Assembly: GCA_032622095.1 (NCBI GenBank)
Contig: CP136066.1
Coordinates: 4,735,784-4,799,783 of the forward strand
Direction of reading: 5' to 3'
Source: Siphonodentalium dalli
Lineage: Eukaryota > Mollusca > Scaphopoda > Gadilida > Siphonodentaliidae
Length of the DNA: 64,000 nt
Shown: positions 34,091 through 45,859 of the stretch, in pieces
How the letters are laid out: every line of letters begins with the position of its first letter
How positions within the stretch are numbered: the stretch's first letter is position 1
Position numbers and translations under genes: made by a program
The notes under the pieces: model-generated
The model's database searches: none
Told to the model about the DNA's origin: nothing
Seen by the model: the letters and a program-made list of their open reading frames with translations, nothing else

Positions 34091-34587
34091 CCAAAATTGT
34101 TTTGTTTTTTTTTATTTTTATAATTTATTCATATTTTTGGTTACAGTATACTCATAGTATTACATATTTTTTTAACATGAATACAAAAAAACACAATACA
34201 AAATGAATATATATAACTTTATTTACTTAATATCATTTTTTTTGGTTCATGAGAACCCTCTTCATCTTCCAATGCCAATTCGGATACTTTTTGCTTGGTC
34301 TCAATATTCTGTGATGTGTATCATCAGCCAATTTAACATGGTTGGGCATTCGAGTTTCAACTTTCTGAGATAATTCAGATAGTGAAATTGTCTTCCCTGG
34401 ACGGTACATATGTGTGTACTGTCTATGTATAATTTGCTATATATATGTAGCATAACGCTTTTTAATGATACTAAATGGAATTAAATTGTTTGTTAAAAGG
34501 CTAATATATATTGGTTTTGGTCTAAGAAAACCACATGGCACTGCAGAGGTTTGGCTTTTTTTATTTTAGTTTTGTTTGTGTTATTAT

Positions 34588-34899
34588 TTATTGAGTATAA
34601 TAGTATTTTTTGTTTTTTTTGTATTTTATCTGTGTTGTATTATACAAGGTTCTGTTAATGGACAGAAGGACACTGTCCCATTTTATACCTAAGAATTTGG
34701 CTGAATGTTTGTTCCATTTACAGGCATGTTTCTCAATTTTGTATTCCTGTGAAATGTACTGGTTGGCACCTTTTAATGACAGCACGGTCTTTTTGCATCT
34801 AGTTATGTAAATATATCTTTTTGTTAGAAGAATTATATTATTTATTGCAAGATAATATTTCTCTTTAGTACATCCAAATATTATTTCTTCTTTTTTCAA
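34588..34899 (-). pseudogene. LINE ORF2: extreme C-terminus
   Basis: A 103-codon Lys-rich frame with NNIILLTKRYIYITRCKK and WNKHSAKFLGIKW, like the xxxLxAKxYIYxCK block that ends ORF2 proteins. A stop at 34588 is followed by an AT-rich 3' region to about 34200. There is no long poly(A), only A/T-rich sequence. Confidence 0.7.
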
Positions 34900-35040
34900 G
34901 TGTTGGTCTAGCTCACATGTTTGTATCAGTAATTTTGAGAAAAAGTGCCATATCGGTTTTACTTTGTGTCAATCTACTAACAAGTGTTGAATATTTTCTT
35001 GCTCTTCCCCACAAAAAGTACATACATTGCTTGTTATTAT

Positions 35041-35754
35041 TTAACATTTTTCTAGAAAGACATTGGTAACTAGGATATTATGGTTTATTTGGTACTGGAA
35101 TGCTTGTAATTTAGTATTTGAGGTTGTTTTGAATGTCCTTTTATATATTTGTTGCCAGTCGCTTTTTGAAAAGGTTCGGTCTAATTTATAGTTCCATCCA
35201 ATTTGAGCACTGGGTTTATTTGGGAACAAAGGTTTCACAAATTCCCAATATAGAAAATGGTTGAGGTTGTCCTTGTGTGCAATGGTCTGTAAGATCTTAT
35301 TGGCTTTTGGTTCATCAAGTTTGTGTTTTATAAGTTTAATGTCTTGTCGCCAGGCTGAGGGGATGGATATCACCACGCCCTGTAAGGTTAGGTAATTAAT
35401 TTTCAAGCCATATATTTGAATGAATTCCTCATTATTCGTAAATGTGCCATCATCTTTTAGAATATCATTTATATATACTATCTGTCTGTCAATCCATGTT
35501 TGAAAGTAGATCGGTTTATACTGCCTCTTTATAAGGCTATTGTGAAATATTGGTTGACTCATGTATTCGTCAGGGGTTTCTGGTTCTTTTTGTAATAATG
35601 CATAGGTAGATATGACATCTTTCCAAAAAGGGTTGAAATGTTTTGATAAAGTGGTAAGACTGGCTTTATTTAGATTCAGTATTGCTGTGCCACCATATTT
35701 ATAATTTTTTTCCAGAAGGATCATTTTCCATTCTGAATAGTTAAAAGGGTCCAT
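35041..35754 (-). pseudogene. LINE ORF2: C-terminal region
   Basis: A 237-codon frame with SQPIFHNSLIKRQYKPIYFQ and later GTFTNNEEFIQIYGLKINYL, blocks typical of the segment after the thumb in invertebrate LINEs. Just downstream on the minus strand (about 34985-35035) a frame reads CTFCGEEQENIQHLLVD and then a TGA where the last Cys of the CCHC-type knuckle should be. Between 35755 and 36068 the thumb region is present in broken frames. Confidence 0.85.
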
Positions 35755-36068
35755 TAATTTTTTTTAGCCATGTCACCTTAAGTAATTTCAAAAAACAATA
35801 TATTCTGGTAGCTTCAGTCCTCCATCTGTTATATTTTGAATGAGAGCTTCCCTTTTTAACCTATCCCTTTTACCATTCCAAATAAAATTGTAAAATATAG
35901 TTTGGATTTCTTTAATTAGAGAACTGGTGGTTAGGTAGTACAGTCATGATTGTATAAGGGTAGGTAGTGCTAACATTTTAATTACTATTATTTTTTCAAT
36001 ATGAGACAGTGTCCTTAATGCCCAATGCTTGAGTATTTTTCAACACTTTCTTTTTTCTTATACCAATT

Positions 36069-37034
36069 TTATAACACATATTGTGGATCTTCTAAATCAA
36101 AAATAATACCTAGGGCATTGAATGTTCCTCTTAGATTCCATTTAATGTCCATGTCTGTTTGGAAGGTATCTAAGGAACCCTTGCTTTTTCCGAACCACAC
36201 TGCTTCAGTTTTTTCAAAGTTTGCTTTTAGGCCAGATATATATTCAAATTGTTTTATTAGTTCAATAGCTCCTTTGAAAGAGGATTGGCAACCGTTTAAC
36301 CACAGGATAGAGTCATCTGCATATTGACTTATTTTATATTCTCCATTATCCACTTTGATTCCTTCAATATTATCATTGTTTTTTATTGTTGCAGCAAATG
36401 GTTCCATGCACAGAATGAAAATATTAGGTGACAAAGGGCCGCCTTGTCGAACTCCCCTTCCAATTTTAAAAGATTTGGATAAGTGGCCATTATTATACAC
36501 TAGGCTATTGGCATCATTGTAGAGGGTTGCAACCCATTTACATAAGGATTCACCAAAACCAAAGAATTTTAATGTTTTTTTAATATATTTCCAATCAATA
36601 GAGTCAAATGCTTGTTCGTAATCAAGGAGAAGCATTAAGCCAGGTATTTGTTTTCCTCCACATTCTAACAGCAAATCATATGTTAAACGTGTGCATTCGC
36701 CTATATATCGGCATTTTAAAAAAACATTTTGTTTATCGCTTATCATGTCTTTCAAATATACTTTCAGTCTATTTGCAATCACTGAGGCTGCAAGTTTATA
36801 GTCTACATTTAACAAAGTAATATGCCTTAAGTTTTTAATGTAGGATTTATCTTTGCCATGTTTGGGTAGACATGTTATCATACCTTGACGCTGGGTGATA
36901 GACATAGAGTCTTTTTTGTATGCTTCGTTGATATACTCGAGTAGGTACCCGGATATGTCTTTCCAAAAAAACTTGTAGAACTCGGCAGTATATCCATCGA
37001 CACCAGGTGACTTATTGGGTATCATTGCTTTCAA
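36069..37034 (-). pseudogene. LINE ORF2: reverse transcriptase domain
   Basis: A 321-codon open frame with the RT blocks in order: NKSPGVDGYTAEFYKFFW, LRHITLLNVDYKL (usually RPIxLLNxDYK, here Pro to His), LDYEQAFDSIDW, GRGVRQGGPLSP, QYADDSILWL and SGLKANFEKTEAVW. The catalytic Asp residues of blocks A and C (LDYEQAFD and YADD) are intact, and ADDS replaces the more common ADDT. The open frame over this length suggests fairly recent insertion, although flanking parts are broken. In active elements this domain copies the RNA at the nicked target. Confidence 0.93.
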
Positions 37035-37286
37035 AGCATTTAAAACTTCATGAAGAGTAATGGGGCTTTCTGCTTTTTTTGTGTTCTCCTTTAATTTTGT
37101 TTCAAGAAATGGGTTATTTTTATCTAGAAATCTTTCTACTTCATTTTCTTCATTTGATATTTTATTATTAGCTGTGTATAGCTTTTTATAGAATTGTTCT
37201 TATAGTATATCATTCATGTCAGTTATAGTGTTCCCATCATCTTTAGTTATTTTTGGAATAAGTTTTTCATTATAGTTTCTTTTTTT

Positions 37287-37715
37287 CTAAATATGCGAAC
37301 TACTTAGTATTCTTCCCCCCTCTGCATGCCACTTGGCCTTTGTCCATGTACGTATGCCTCTAACGTGGTCTTCTCTCATTACATGGAGTCCCTGTTCTAA
37401 TTTATTAAATAGAATAAGGTATTTTTCCTCTTTGGTCTCATAAAATTTTATTTGGGCTTCTGCCATTGCAACTTCCATTTTTTTGGTTTTTTCAAAGTTA
37501 TTTTTTTTCTTTCTAGAACAATATGGTATAGATTTTCCTCGAATTTCCATTTTTATCATTTCCCATAGCATTTTCGCATCAATATTATAGCTATTTTCTC
37601 CTGAGTATTTTACAACGGTTGATGCAATAGTTTCTTTATCAAATTCTATGTATTCTAGATCATTAAGTAAGGAATTATTAAATTTCCAAGTACCTTTTCC
37701 TTTTGTTTTGGTCAT
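37287..37715 (-). pseudogene. LINE ORF2: linker between endonuclease and RT
   Basis: A 142-codon frame that starts near KGKGTWKFNNSLLND, the usual G-x-G-x-W-K-x-N-N-S-L-L block that follows the endonuclease. It continues as a Lys/Glu-rich helical region with IRTWTKAKWHAEGG, close to the RxRAxWxxEGE motif preceding the RT. It ends at a stop before the palm domain; sequence 37035-37286 on the minus strand continues the linker in broken frames. Confidence 0.8.
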
Positions 37716-37918
37716 TAAATGATATTCCTATATTAACTGGCGCATGGTCTGACCTATATTTGGAACCAATGTCTGCTGTTTGGATGTGAGGTACTAAGTC
37801 CTCTGAAATTAGAAAGTAGTCGAGTCTGCTCCACTTTCCTTTTGGTCCATACCATGTATATATTTTTTTCTGAATTGTTTTGTCTCCATATGTCTACTAA
37901 GTCTAATTCACCCATTAT

Positions 37919-38421
37919 TTATTTTATTTGTTGTAAGTTTTTTGGTTTATTTTCTCTACTATATTTATAGGTGTCAAGATTGTAAACTTGTACTACATTC
38001 CAGTCACCAACCCAGATTGTCGACAGATTGCCAATATCTACAATCTTTTCTTTGATGGATGAGAACAAATTTGACTCTTCTCTGTTAGGACCATATACTG
38101 CAATCAATGATAGTCTTTCATTTGTAAATTCATGTCTATAATGATATAGTTGTCATTAGGATCAGTGATCGTTTTATTTATCGTGTATTCAAAGGAGTCA
38201 CTGAAGCCAACTGCTATTCCCCTACTATTGCTACTAAATGAGGAAAATTTTATTTCATGTCCCCATTCTTGTTTCCACAGATTTTCATTTTTTGGAGTGA
38301 TATGTGTATCCACAAAGACACTTATGTCATATTTTTCCCGGAATATATTTAAAAAATCTCTTCTTTTAATGTTGTCTGAAGCCATGCCTCTGCAGTTTAC
38401 TGCCCCTATATTAATGACCAT
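37919..38421 (-). pseudogene. LINE ORF2: APE-like endonuclease domain
   Basis: Two overlapping frames. The first (38104-38421) starts MVINIGAVNCRGM, with the N-terminal NxRG(M/L) motif and later FVDTHI, corresponding to the QETH block. The second (37919-38107) has IAVYGPN and WVGDWNVV, matching the Y-x-P and GD(F/W)N motifs. A frameshift at about 38105 separates them. The catalytic His near the C-terminus of the domain falls in a disrupted stretch (37716-37918) where I see no intact frame. The domain nicks target DNA in active relatives. Confidence 0.88.
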
Positions 38422-39099
38422 GAGAGTTTATAACATATGAATTCATTGGCATTGTGTAATAATAAACATACTGCAATTTATTGTTCCCCCTCCCAAAGCT
38501 TGCTGCCAATATATGATGTTGAAAGAGTTTCGGTGTTGTGAACACCTGCAAGTTTTCATTTGCATCCGAATATGAATTTTGGAGCTCTGGAAAATAATTG
38601 TGTATTTACGCAATAAGTAGTCTTTTCTTCTTCTATTCGGTTTCTTAGGAATATTATAAATAATTCAGCCGCTCAACAGCTCAGCACCCACTGGCGGTTA
38701 GTCACCTATCACCCACTCAGCCCTAGGCTGAATGAGCGACGGGCATTCACCTTCACTAAGCACTCTCCTGAGCGACAGACGTTAAATAAATTGAAAAATG
38801 TATTAAAAAAATTAATTAAAAAAATTAATTAAGAAAATAAAAAATTGTCATGTTTCTGACGATTGCCGCCAGTGGCGGGCTAACCTGCTGGTACAATATA
38901 TAGTAATGAGTTCGCGATCGTTACTCAGCTCTTCGATGTGGGCGATGCCTCTAAGATTATGACCCTAAATAGTGATCACCGTGTGGACTTATTTTTTATC
39001 TGTTAGTGGCAATCGAATTATGTTTCGTGAAGCACGAGACACTTGCGAAACACAAAGCCCAAAGCTATGACCTGGTGACAGCGTAATTAAATACAAAAT
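38422..39099. other. Unannotated spacer between LINE and satellite
   Basis: AT-rich stretches near 38790-38850 and a GC-richer part with CACCCACTCAGCC. No ORF1-like frame and no terminal repeat were seen. Confidence 0.4.
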
Positions 39100-40898
39100 A
39101 ATCCAATAATCACGGCACGCAGTGCCATAATACCCTTACTGTGAGTATCAAATAATCACGGCGCGCAATCCCATAATACCCTTACTGTGAGTATCAAATA
39201 ATCACGGCGCGCAGTCCCATAATACCCTTACTGTGAGTATCAAATAATCACGGCGCGCAGTCCCGTAATACCCGTACTGTGAGTATCAAACAATTACGAC
39301 ACACAGTCCCGTAATACCCTTACTGTGAGTGTCAAATAATCACGGCGCGCAGTCCCACAATACCCTTACTGTGAGTATCAAATAATCACGGCACGCAATT
39401 CCGTAATACCCTTACTGTGAGTATCACATAATCACGGCACGCAGTCCCACAATACCCTTACTGTGAGTATCAAATAATCACGGCGTGCAGTCCCATAATA
39501 CCCTTACTGTGAGTATCAAATAATCACGGCGCGCAGTCCCGTAATACCCTTACTGTGAGTATCTAATAATCACGGCGCGCAGTCCCATACTACCCTTACT
39601 GTGAGTATCAAATAATCACGGCGCGCAGTCCCATAATACCCTTACTGTGAGTATCAAATAATCACGGCGCGCAGTCCCATAATACCCTCACGGTGAGTAT
39701 CAAATAATCACGGCGCGCAGTCCCATAATACCCTTACTGTGAGTATCAAATAATCACGGCGCGCAGTCCCATAATACCCTTACTGTGAGTATCAAATAAT
39801 CACGGCGCGCAGTCCCATAATACCCTTACTGTGAGTATCAAATAATCACGGCGCGCAGTCCCATAATACCCTTACTGTGAGTATCAAATAATCACGGCGC
39901 GCAGTCCCATAATACCCTTACTGTGAGTATCAAATAATCACGGCGCGCAGTCCCATAATACTCTTACTGTGAGTATCAAATAATCACGGCGCGCAGTCCC
40001 ATAATACCCTTACTGTGAATATCAAATAATCACGGCGCGCAGTCCCATAATACCCTTACTGTGAGTACCAAATAATCACGGCGCGCAGTCACGTAATACC
40101 CTTACTGTGAGTATCCAATAATCACGGCGCGCAGTCCCGTAATACCCTTACTGTGAGTATCAAACAATTACGACACAGGGTCCCGTAATACCCTTACTGT
40201 GAGTGTCAATAATCACTGCACGCAGTCCCGTAAGACCCTTACTGTGAGTATCAAATAATCACGGCACGCAATCCCGTAATACCCTTACTGTGAGTATCAC
40301 ATAATCACGGCACGCAGTCCCATAATACCCTTACTGTGAGTATCACATAATCACGGCACGCAGTCCCATAATACCCTTACTGTGAGTATCAAATCATCAC
40401 GGCGCGCAGTCCCATAATACCCTTACTGTGAGTATCAAATACTCACGGTACGCAGCAGTCCCGTAATACCCTTATTGTGAGTATCAAACAATTACGACAC
40501 ACAGTCCCGTAATACCCTTACTGTGAGTGTCAAATAATCACTGCACGCAGTCCCATAATACCCTTACTGTGAGTATCAAATAATCACTGCACGCAGTCCC
40601 ATAATACCCTTACTGTGAGTATCAAATAATCACGGCGCGCAGTCCCATAATACCCTTACTGTCAGTATCAAATAATCACGGCGCGCAGTCCCACAATACC
40701 CTTACTGTGAGTATCAAATAATCACGGCACTCAGTCCCGTAATACCCTTAATGTGAGTATCAAATCATCACGGCGCGCAGTCCCGTAATAACCTTACTGT
40801 GAGTTTCAAATAATCACGGCGCGCTGTCCCGTAATACCCTTACTGTGAGTATCAAATAACCACGGCACGCAGTCCCGTAAGACCCTTACTGCGAGTAA
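39100..40898 (+). repeat. 46-bp satellite array, about 39 copies
   Basis: The unit holds AATAATCACGGCGCGCAGTC then CCATAATACCCTTACTGTGAG. Copies in the middle (about 39600-40020) are nearly identical, while both edges carry more variants, as expected for unequal exchange. CGGCGCGC gives a regular CpG cluster every 46 bp in otherwise AT-rich DNA. It lies about 160 bp from the BPI-like exon at 41057-41120. Confidence 0.97.
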
Positions 40899-41056
40899 CA
40901 AGCACGGTTGAATCATACAGGACTGGTAGTCGTCAATTCTGAGAACAGTTTTTGGACCGTCCAACAATTACCACTGCAAATAGCAATTCGTATAATTGTC
41001 TGTTGTCGTTCAAAATGAGAAAGTTCTCCATTGGCTATTGTTTCAGTTACACTTAC

Positions 41057-41120
41057 TTTGTACTTGTGCCAGCAATTGTCGGGCATTGGTGTTTACAGCT
41101 TTTGTAGCCATTTTACACAT
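41057..41120 (-). CDS. BPI/LBP-like exon, first barrel (MCKMATKAVN helix)
   Basis: A 64-bp exon reading MCKMATKAVNTNARQLLAQV then Q and one base of a split codon. It corresponds to the helical stretch around the second conserved Cys of the family (x-Q-x-C-x-x-V-x-x-x-V-N-x-x-x-x-x-x-L). The acceptor TATTGTCTTTTACAG and donor TACAAA/GTAAGTGT are near consensus. Phase 0 at the start and one base at the end; the latter joins exactly to the CG start of the exon at 31820-31914, giving QVQTKINI. Confidence 0.87.
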
Positions 41121-43074
41121 CTGTAAAAGACAATAATAAGGACCCATGTATGTTTGTAGCAATTGACCCGTACAGTATTCAACACATTTTGAATGATCAG
41201 ATTTGTCCTTAGGAGTTCACTCATGAAGTACTCATAATATGTTGAAGGATCGAGGGACCTCGAATCGTTTGTACATGTAGGTATGTACTAATGCAGTATT
41301 TATCATATTTTGAAGGATAAGGATACCCCGATTTATTGTGACAATTTACTCATGCAGTATTCTGTATTCATCATATGTTGCAGCTAACTGTTGAATTGAG
41401 ATATTGGCGAACATTTGTAACACACATCACCCACAGTATTCGAGAAAGCCACTTGCCATGTGTTCCAAACAATTTGCCTAAATTCCCGGTAATGAGTGGG
41501 GTCCTGTGATCCTTAACATGTTATTTCTCGCCTCTGACCGTTCTGTGATATGATTATTCAGTGATAGAAAACAGTAAACGGACCTGCTGCTAACAGTACT
41601 AAATTATTGTCCCCAAATTTAATTCCACATACTAGAAAGGAAATGTTCCTGTTTTACGGTCTGCAGAATAGCACAAAATATGTACAATCTTGTATATCGC
41701 TTTCAATATAAATCAATGTATACGGTTGTGATAAGATATGGGTCAATTACGTATCGAAGTATCGACTTGAAAAAGCACTACAAGCATCGGTTTGAAATTA
41801 AATTACAATTAATTTCAAAACACAAAGTAATTAATTACAAATACTTTAAAATATAATAAATTACATTTTAATTGCTTTAAATGAACGTCCAAACACTTAG
41901 TCCATGTGTCACTAAGCTGGTCTTTTGATTCAAAAACGTGAATACATATCACATTTAAAATCGTATTATTTTACTACAAATCTGTACAGCACGCAATCAA
42001 ATTAAACGCAATTCAAATACAATACTCCACAGCCATGTTATGTTTACCATATAACCCGTGTGGGTGGAGTCGTGTTTTTTTTACACGAAACGTGTATCTC
42101 AGAGTTGGTAACATGGCAATTAATACATGAATCGGGATGCAAATCATTCACCTAAATAATTATGATTGAATGCGTATAATTACCGGTACACATTTGCGTA
42201 TGACTCCCATCCAATCTCGAGAATAATTCAAGGCATGCAAGGTGTATATAATTATAACACGTCAACCAGCCATTGACCAATGGAAGTTATCTAATGAGGT
42301 CCGGTGACTGTTAAGATCGTTCAGTCGTCACCTGCTCTATCAAACGGTCTGTCGTGATTATATTAGGTCTATGTATTGTATTCGCGGCGCAAACCTTGAT
42401 TAACCAATTATGCACCCCTTATCATTCAAACAAATAATTTGTCCGCCGAGGTGAGCGTTATTAATATGGGCTGTGATACCATGTTTTCGCAAAAAAACAT
42501 CAAATGCGACATCATGGACTACAGGCCAAAGATATATAAAAGTTAATAATTGAATTAGAACAGTTTGTAATACCGAGTACGCCATACTGAAACTTCAGAT
42601 CGGACGAGTTGCATGGGCATTTGCTTTGTCGGCAAATACTGCAGTTACTGTCCTGAACAGTGGTAAATGTATTAGCCCCCACCCATCAACTCAATGAACA
42701 AAAGTAATCAACGACAGACCGTTTTACAGCACATACAACAACTAACATACATTTAAAGTAAATAAAGGTCGGCAACAGGACCACATTGTATACATTACTT
42801 TGGTCGAAAGTGCTTCTTGTGTTATTACAATTCCGGCTTCGAATATATGGAATAAATAAATCCGATACGTAGGAATAATGAACGAAAGAAAAGAATAGTA
42901 ATGTGCTCCATAATTAATCCAATATTAACACAAAGGTCCATTGAAATGTCATTATTCGGCACTAGTACAATGCGTTGAACTATCTGGTGTAATATCGACT
43001 GTGAAATTGAGGTTGGTATTCCAGGTTTGTAAATCTGACCACATATTTAATTGGTAAGAAAAACTTGATTGGGT
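41121..43074. other. Unannotated intronic sequence
   Basis: AT-rich; a 61-codon minus-strand frame at 42400-42585 has no recognisable domain and its best splice phase does not fit the neighbouring exons. Nothing else could be supported. Confidence 0.4.
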
Positions 43075-43190
43075 GTTATAAATATGTTAAAAGCACGGCG
43101 TCCGATTTGGAAGCGACATAAACACCACGCGCGCCCTCTGGGCGCTTGTGATCTTTATATCACTTATAAATAGGACGCCGTGTTTATAAC
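43075..43190. mobile_element. Small foldback element with ACGGCGTCC arms
   Basis: GTTATAAAT...GCACGGCGTCC on the left mirrors GGACGCCGTGTTTATAAC on the right, with a GC-rich middle (CGCGCGCCCTCTGGGCGC) that forms a second hairpin. 116 bp, no ORF. Confidence 0.7.
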
Positions 43191-43753
43191 TTCAGTGGGA
43201 ACATTATCCGCCTAGCTTGATTCACTTCTCGAACGTTGAACATATAAGGCACATGCGTGTCACTGTCCAAAACCCAATTCGATCCTAAATATGCCACGTT
43301 TTCCATATATTTTGATCGTCTTCCAGTAACTTCCAGACAAGTTGTTTTCTTTTTTGGAAGGTATCATTACCCGTGAAGGAATGGAACCCAATAAGTGCAT
43401 TCTTCTGTACATTTGACATGAATCACTTGCCCATTAGCATCGAAATTGATTAACTATTATCAGGGGGAAATCATTTAACGTTTTTTCCAACGTGCATTAA
43501 CGGCATCAAGATGGATAACTCTCTGACATGACCTCTCCTAACCAAGTGAGTCACAATTTGCTACATTTTCGGAAACGCAGAGAATAATGTTCGGGATATA
43601 TGTAAAAATATATATACCAAACATAGTTACATTTTACTTGAATTTTTTTGTGCCGTTATTTATGTCAAGTTTGTGAGAGAAAATTCCAATATTTCTGGTA
43701 ATATCAGTGGTGACAACAGTAACAATAAACTAAGGTGCATCTGACATGTTAGT
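43191..43753. other. Unannotated sequence
   Basis: No feature recognised before the decayed ORF at 43754. Confidence 0.4.
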
Positions 43754-44321
43754 TTGCAATGTATAGAAGGCAGAATAGCCAACTTTATACACCAACCACA
43801 ACTTGTAAGCGATTGCGGGACACACTGGGTCAATATCTACATTTGGCAGCCAAATATACAGAAGAATGCAGTTGTTGGGTTCCATTCCTTCAGAGGTAAT
43901 AATTATCTTTCATCGTTGTTCCAAAAAGGGGAAAAAACTCTACTGAAAGTTGCTGAAAAGACCATCAAGATATACGGAAGTCATGGCTTATTTAGGAATG
44001 AATTGGGTTTTGGACAGTGACACGCTTAATACAATCAAGGAGTTAACATGTGCCTTATACATGTATGGTCCACATTCGAGAAAAGTGAATTAAGCTAGGT
44101 GGGTAAAGTTCCAGAAGAAGTTTGAGAATCAGCAAAAGGTGTTTGATCTTTCTGCACTTCCACCATGTGAGGAATCTTTAATTATACACTCAAAACGAGC
44201 CAACATGATAGAAAAACAGTGGATACTTGCAACCGTTGCCAAATCAACCACTCCCGGTGTAGCACGTCATGGATGGACGGCCGATAGGCAGCCTAAGTTG
44301 TTTGAACCATTCTTCTTGTAA
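43754..44321 (+). pseudogene. Decayed mobile-type ORF (HxFxGN...KGxK and LPPCxxSL...HxKRAN motifs)
   Basis: The frame 43754-44020 has FHSFRGNNYLSSLFQKGEKT and the frame 44139-44321 has LPPCEESLIIHSKRAN then HGW. In many aquatic invertebrate genomes, repetitive uncharacterised ORFs end with H-A-L/F-T-G-x-D-x-x-S-x-F-x-x-x-G-K-K followed by LPP(C/T)xxSLxxHxxRANY...W and a GW motif; the first part recalls a FEN1-like nuclease fold. The order and spacing agree. Stops and a frame change at about 44021-44138 show that it is dead. The family placement is from memory of such ORFs and could be wrong in detail. Confidence 0.55.
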
Positions 44322-44771
44322 GATGTTGCACAGAAATTATATTGACTGATACAATAACATTTGATGAAATTGACAGTGACAGGGAAGATGAGATTACATA
44401 ATCCGTGGGCAAAACTATTGCAATTTATGATATGAATTATATCAAATAGTATGAGCGACCTTTCGAGTTTAGTATAGTATAACATTGAAAGCATTAAAAA
44501 CAATATCTTGAGGTAGGGATAATTTTACTTTATTTCTCAATTCTGGTCTAATGCATGATTATAGCATTTCATGTCTGATATCGGGGAAAAAGTTATGTTT
44601 ATTGTGGTGCATGTTGTGCAGCTGTATCCATACAACTGACAAAGTCGTGGGAATTTTTCAAAAACAGTTCACTTAAATATAATACAAATTTTAGCCAATT
44701 TACCCCAAAACAAGAAATTCAATTAATTGAGGAAAAACACACACTGTCCAGAATGGTATTGATAAGCTATT

Positions 44772-44790
44772 GGGGGGGGGGGGGGGGGGG
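44772..44790 (+). repeat. Poly-G run
   Basis: Nineteen consecutive G residues. Homopolymers of this length are prone to length errors. Confidence 0.95.
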
Positions 44791-45099
44791 TCTACCACTT
44801 CGCATGCAAAATAACATGAATGACACCAACAGCTTGAATGTGGGAATAACCCACCATATATGGTAGATATTCAACCAGGCTGTGCTTAAGTTTCTCAATT
44901 GATGACTGATGTACATATACAGTACACACAAATAGTAATAACAATTAACGTTATGATTTTGAAACTAACCATGCTAGAATATTGACGGTAAGGTGGTATT
45001 AACTACTACGAGCACTATCAATAATAATAGCACTATTCTATTATAATATATCTGGGCATGATGTATGGAAATATTAAAGGGCAAACCAATAATAACTTT

Positions 45100-45535
45100 T
45101 TTTTAATTAAGTGCAAGAAGAGCTAATTGTGCTTAAGCACAATAAGGATATTCCTTATTGCGCGTATACGATCAATAAGGGAATATCTAGTGTGTTTAAG
45201 CGCAATAAGGGAATATTTAATTGCGCTTAAGTGCAATGAAGAATATTCAGATTGCGCTGATAAAGCCCAATAACGAATCTCTTAATAACGAATAATATAT
45301 TATATATAGTACATAAACTCCTAATAATTCAGGTGGTGTAGCCCATATACATGGTACAATGTGTGGAACAAATATTCTACTATTTGCAGAAGGGTGATCT
45401 AATGAGAGAGATATTAATTTTGTTTAAGTGCGATTGGAAGTAATTGCGGTTAAGCGTAACAAGGAATGTCTTATTGCATTCTCATTGGGCTTAAGCGCAA
45501 TTAGAGATTCCTTAAGTTTTTGCGGTTAATCGAAA
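45100..45535 (+). repeat. Degenerate palindromic repeat (GCTTAAGC / CTTATTGCGC)
   Basis: Variants of ATTGCGCTTAAGCGCAATAA with adjoining GGAATATTCC recur about eight times in two clusters (45115-45290 and 45420-45535). The unit is itself palindromic around CTTAAG. Confidence 0.75.
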
Positions 45536-45859
45536 TTGTCTATTAAATGTCAATTTTGTCTCCAGAGATCATCAATGATGTCTATGCGCAAGGGGACACA
45601 CGCCAATCTTCTCTGTTGGGATTCCAATTGTTGGCTTATTAAATATGCACATATGCTGAAGATACAGACGCGCGCGAAACGCGCTCCCGTACATGTAGGT
45701 CGGGTTTTGGCCCCAGTGAATTAAAATGTCATTGAAATAATCGGTTTCTCCCCATAAACATCCATATATTCAAAATACATGTTTTTGGAGCAGAATTAGG
45801 TAGTCCATATTGGACGCCATCATGGAATTTAATTTTTTTGTTTAATTTTCAGTCATATT

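Larger units (their letters stand above)
34200..38421 (-). mobile_element. Non-LTR retrotransposon (LINE) with decayed ORF2
   Basis: A single minus-strand element of about 4.2 kb with the order endonuclease, linker, reverse transcriptase, C-terminal region, zinc-knuckle and AT-rich 3' end. Individual parts are listed below. No ORF1 is visible above 38421, so the copy is 5' truncated or its ORF1 has been lost. At least five frame breaks or stops make it non-functional. The motif set (APE-type endonuclease, NKSPGxDGYTAEFYK, QGGPLSP, YADD) is that of L1/Tx1-like and related invertebrate LINEs; I do not assign a clade. It lies in sense orientation in the intron between the exons at 41057 and 31820. 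Confidence 0.93.
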
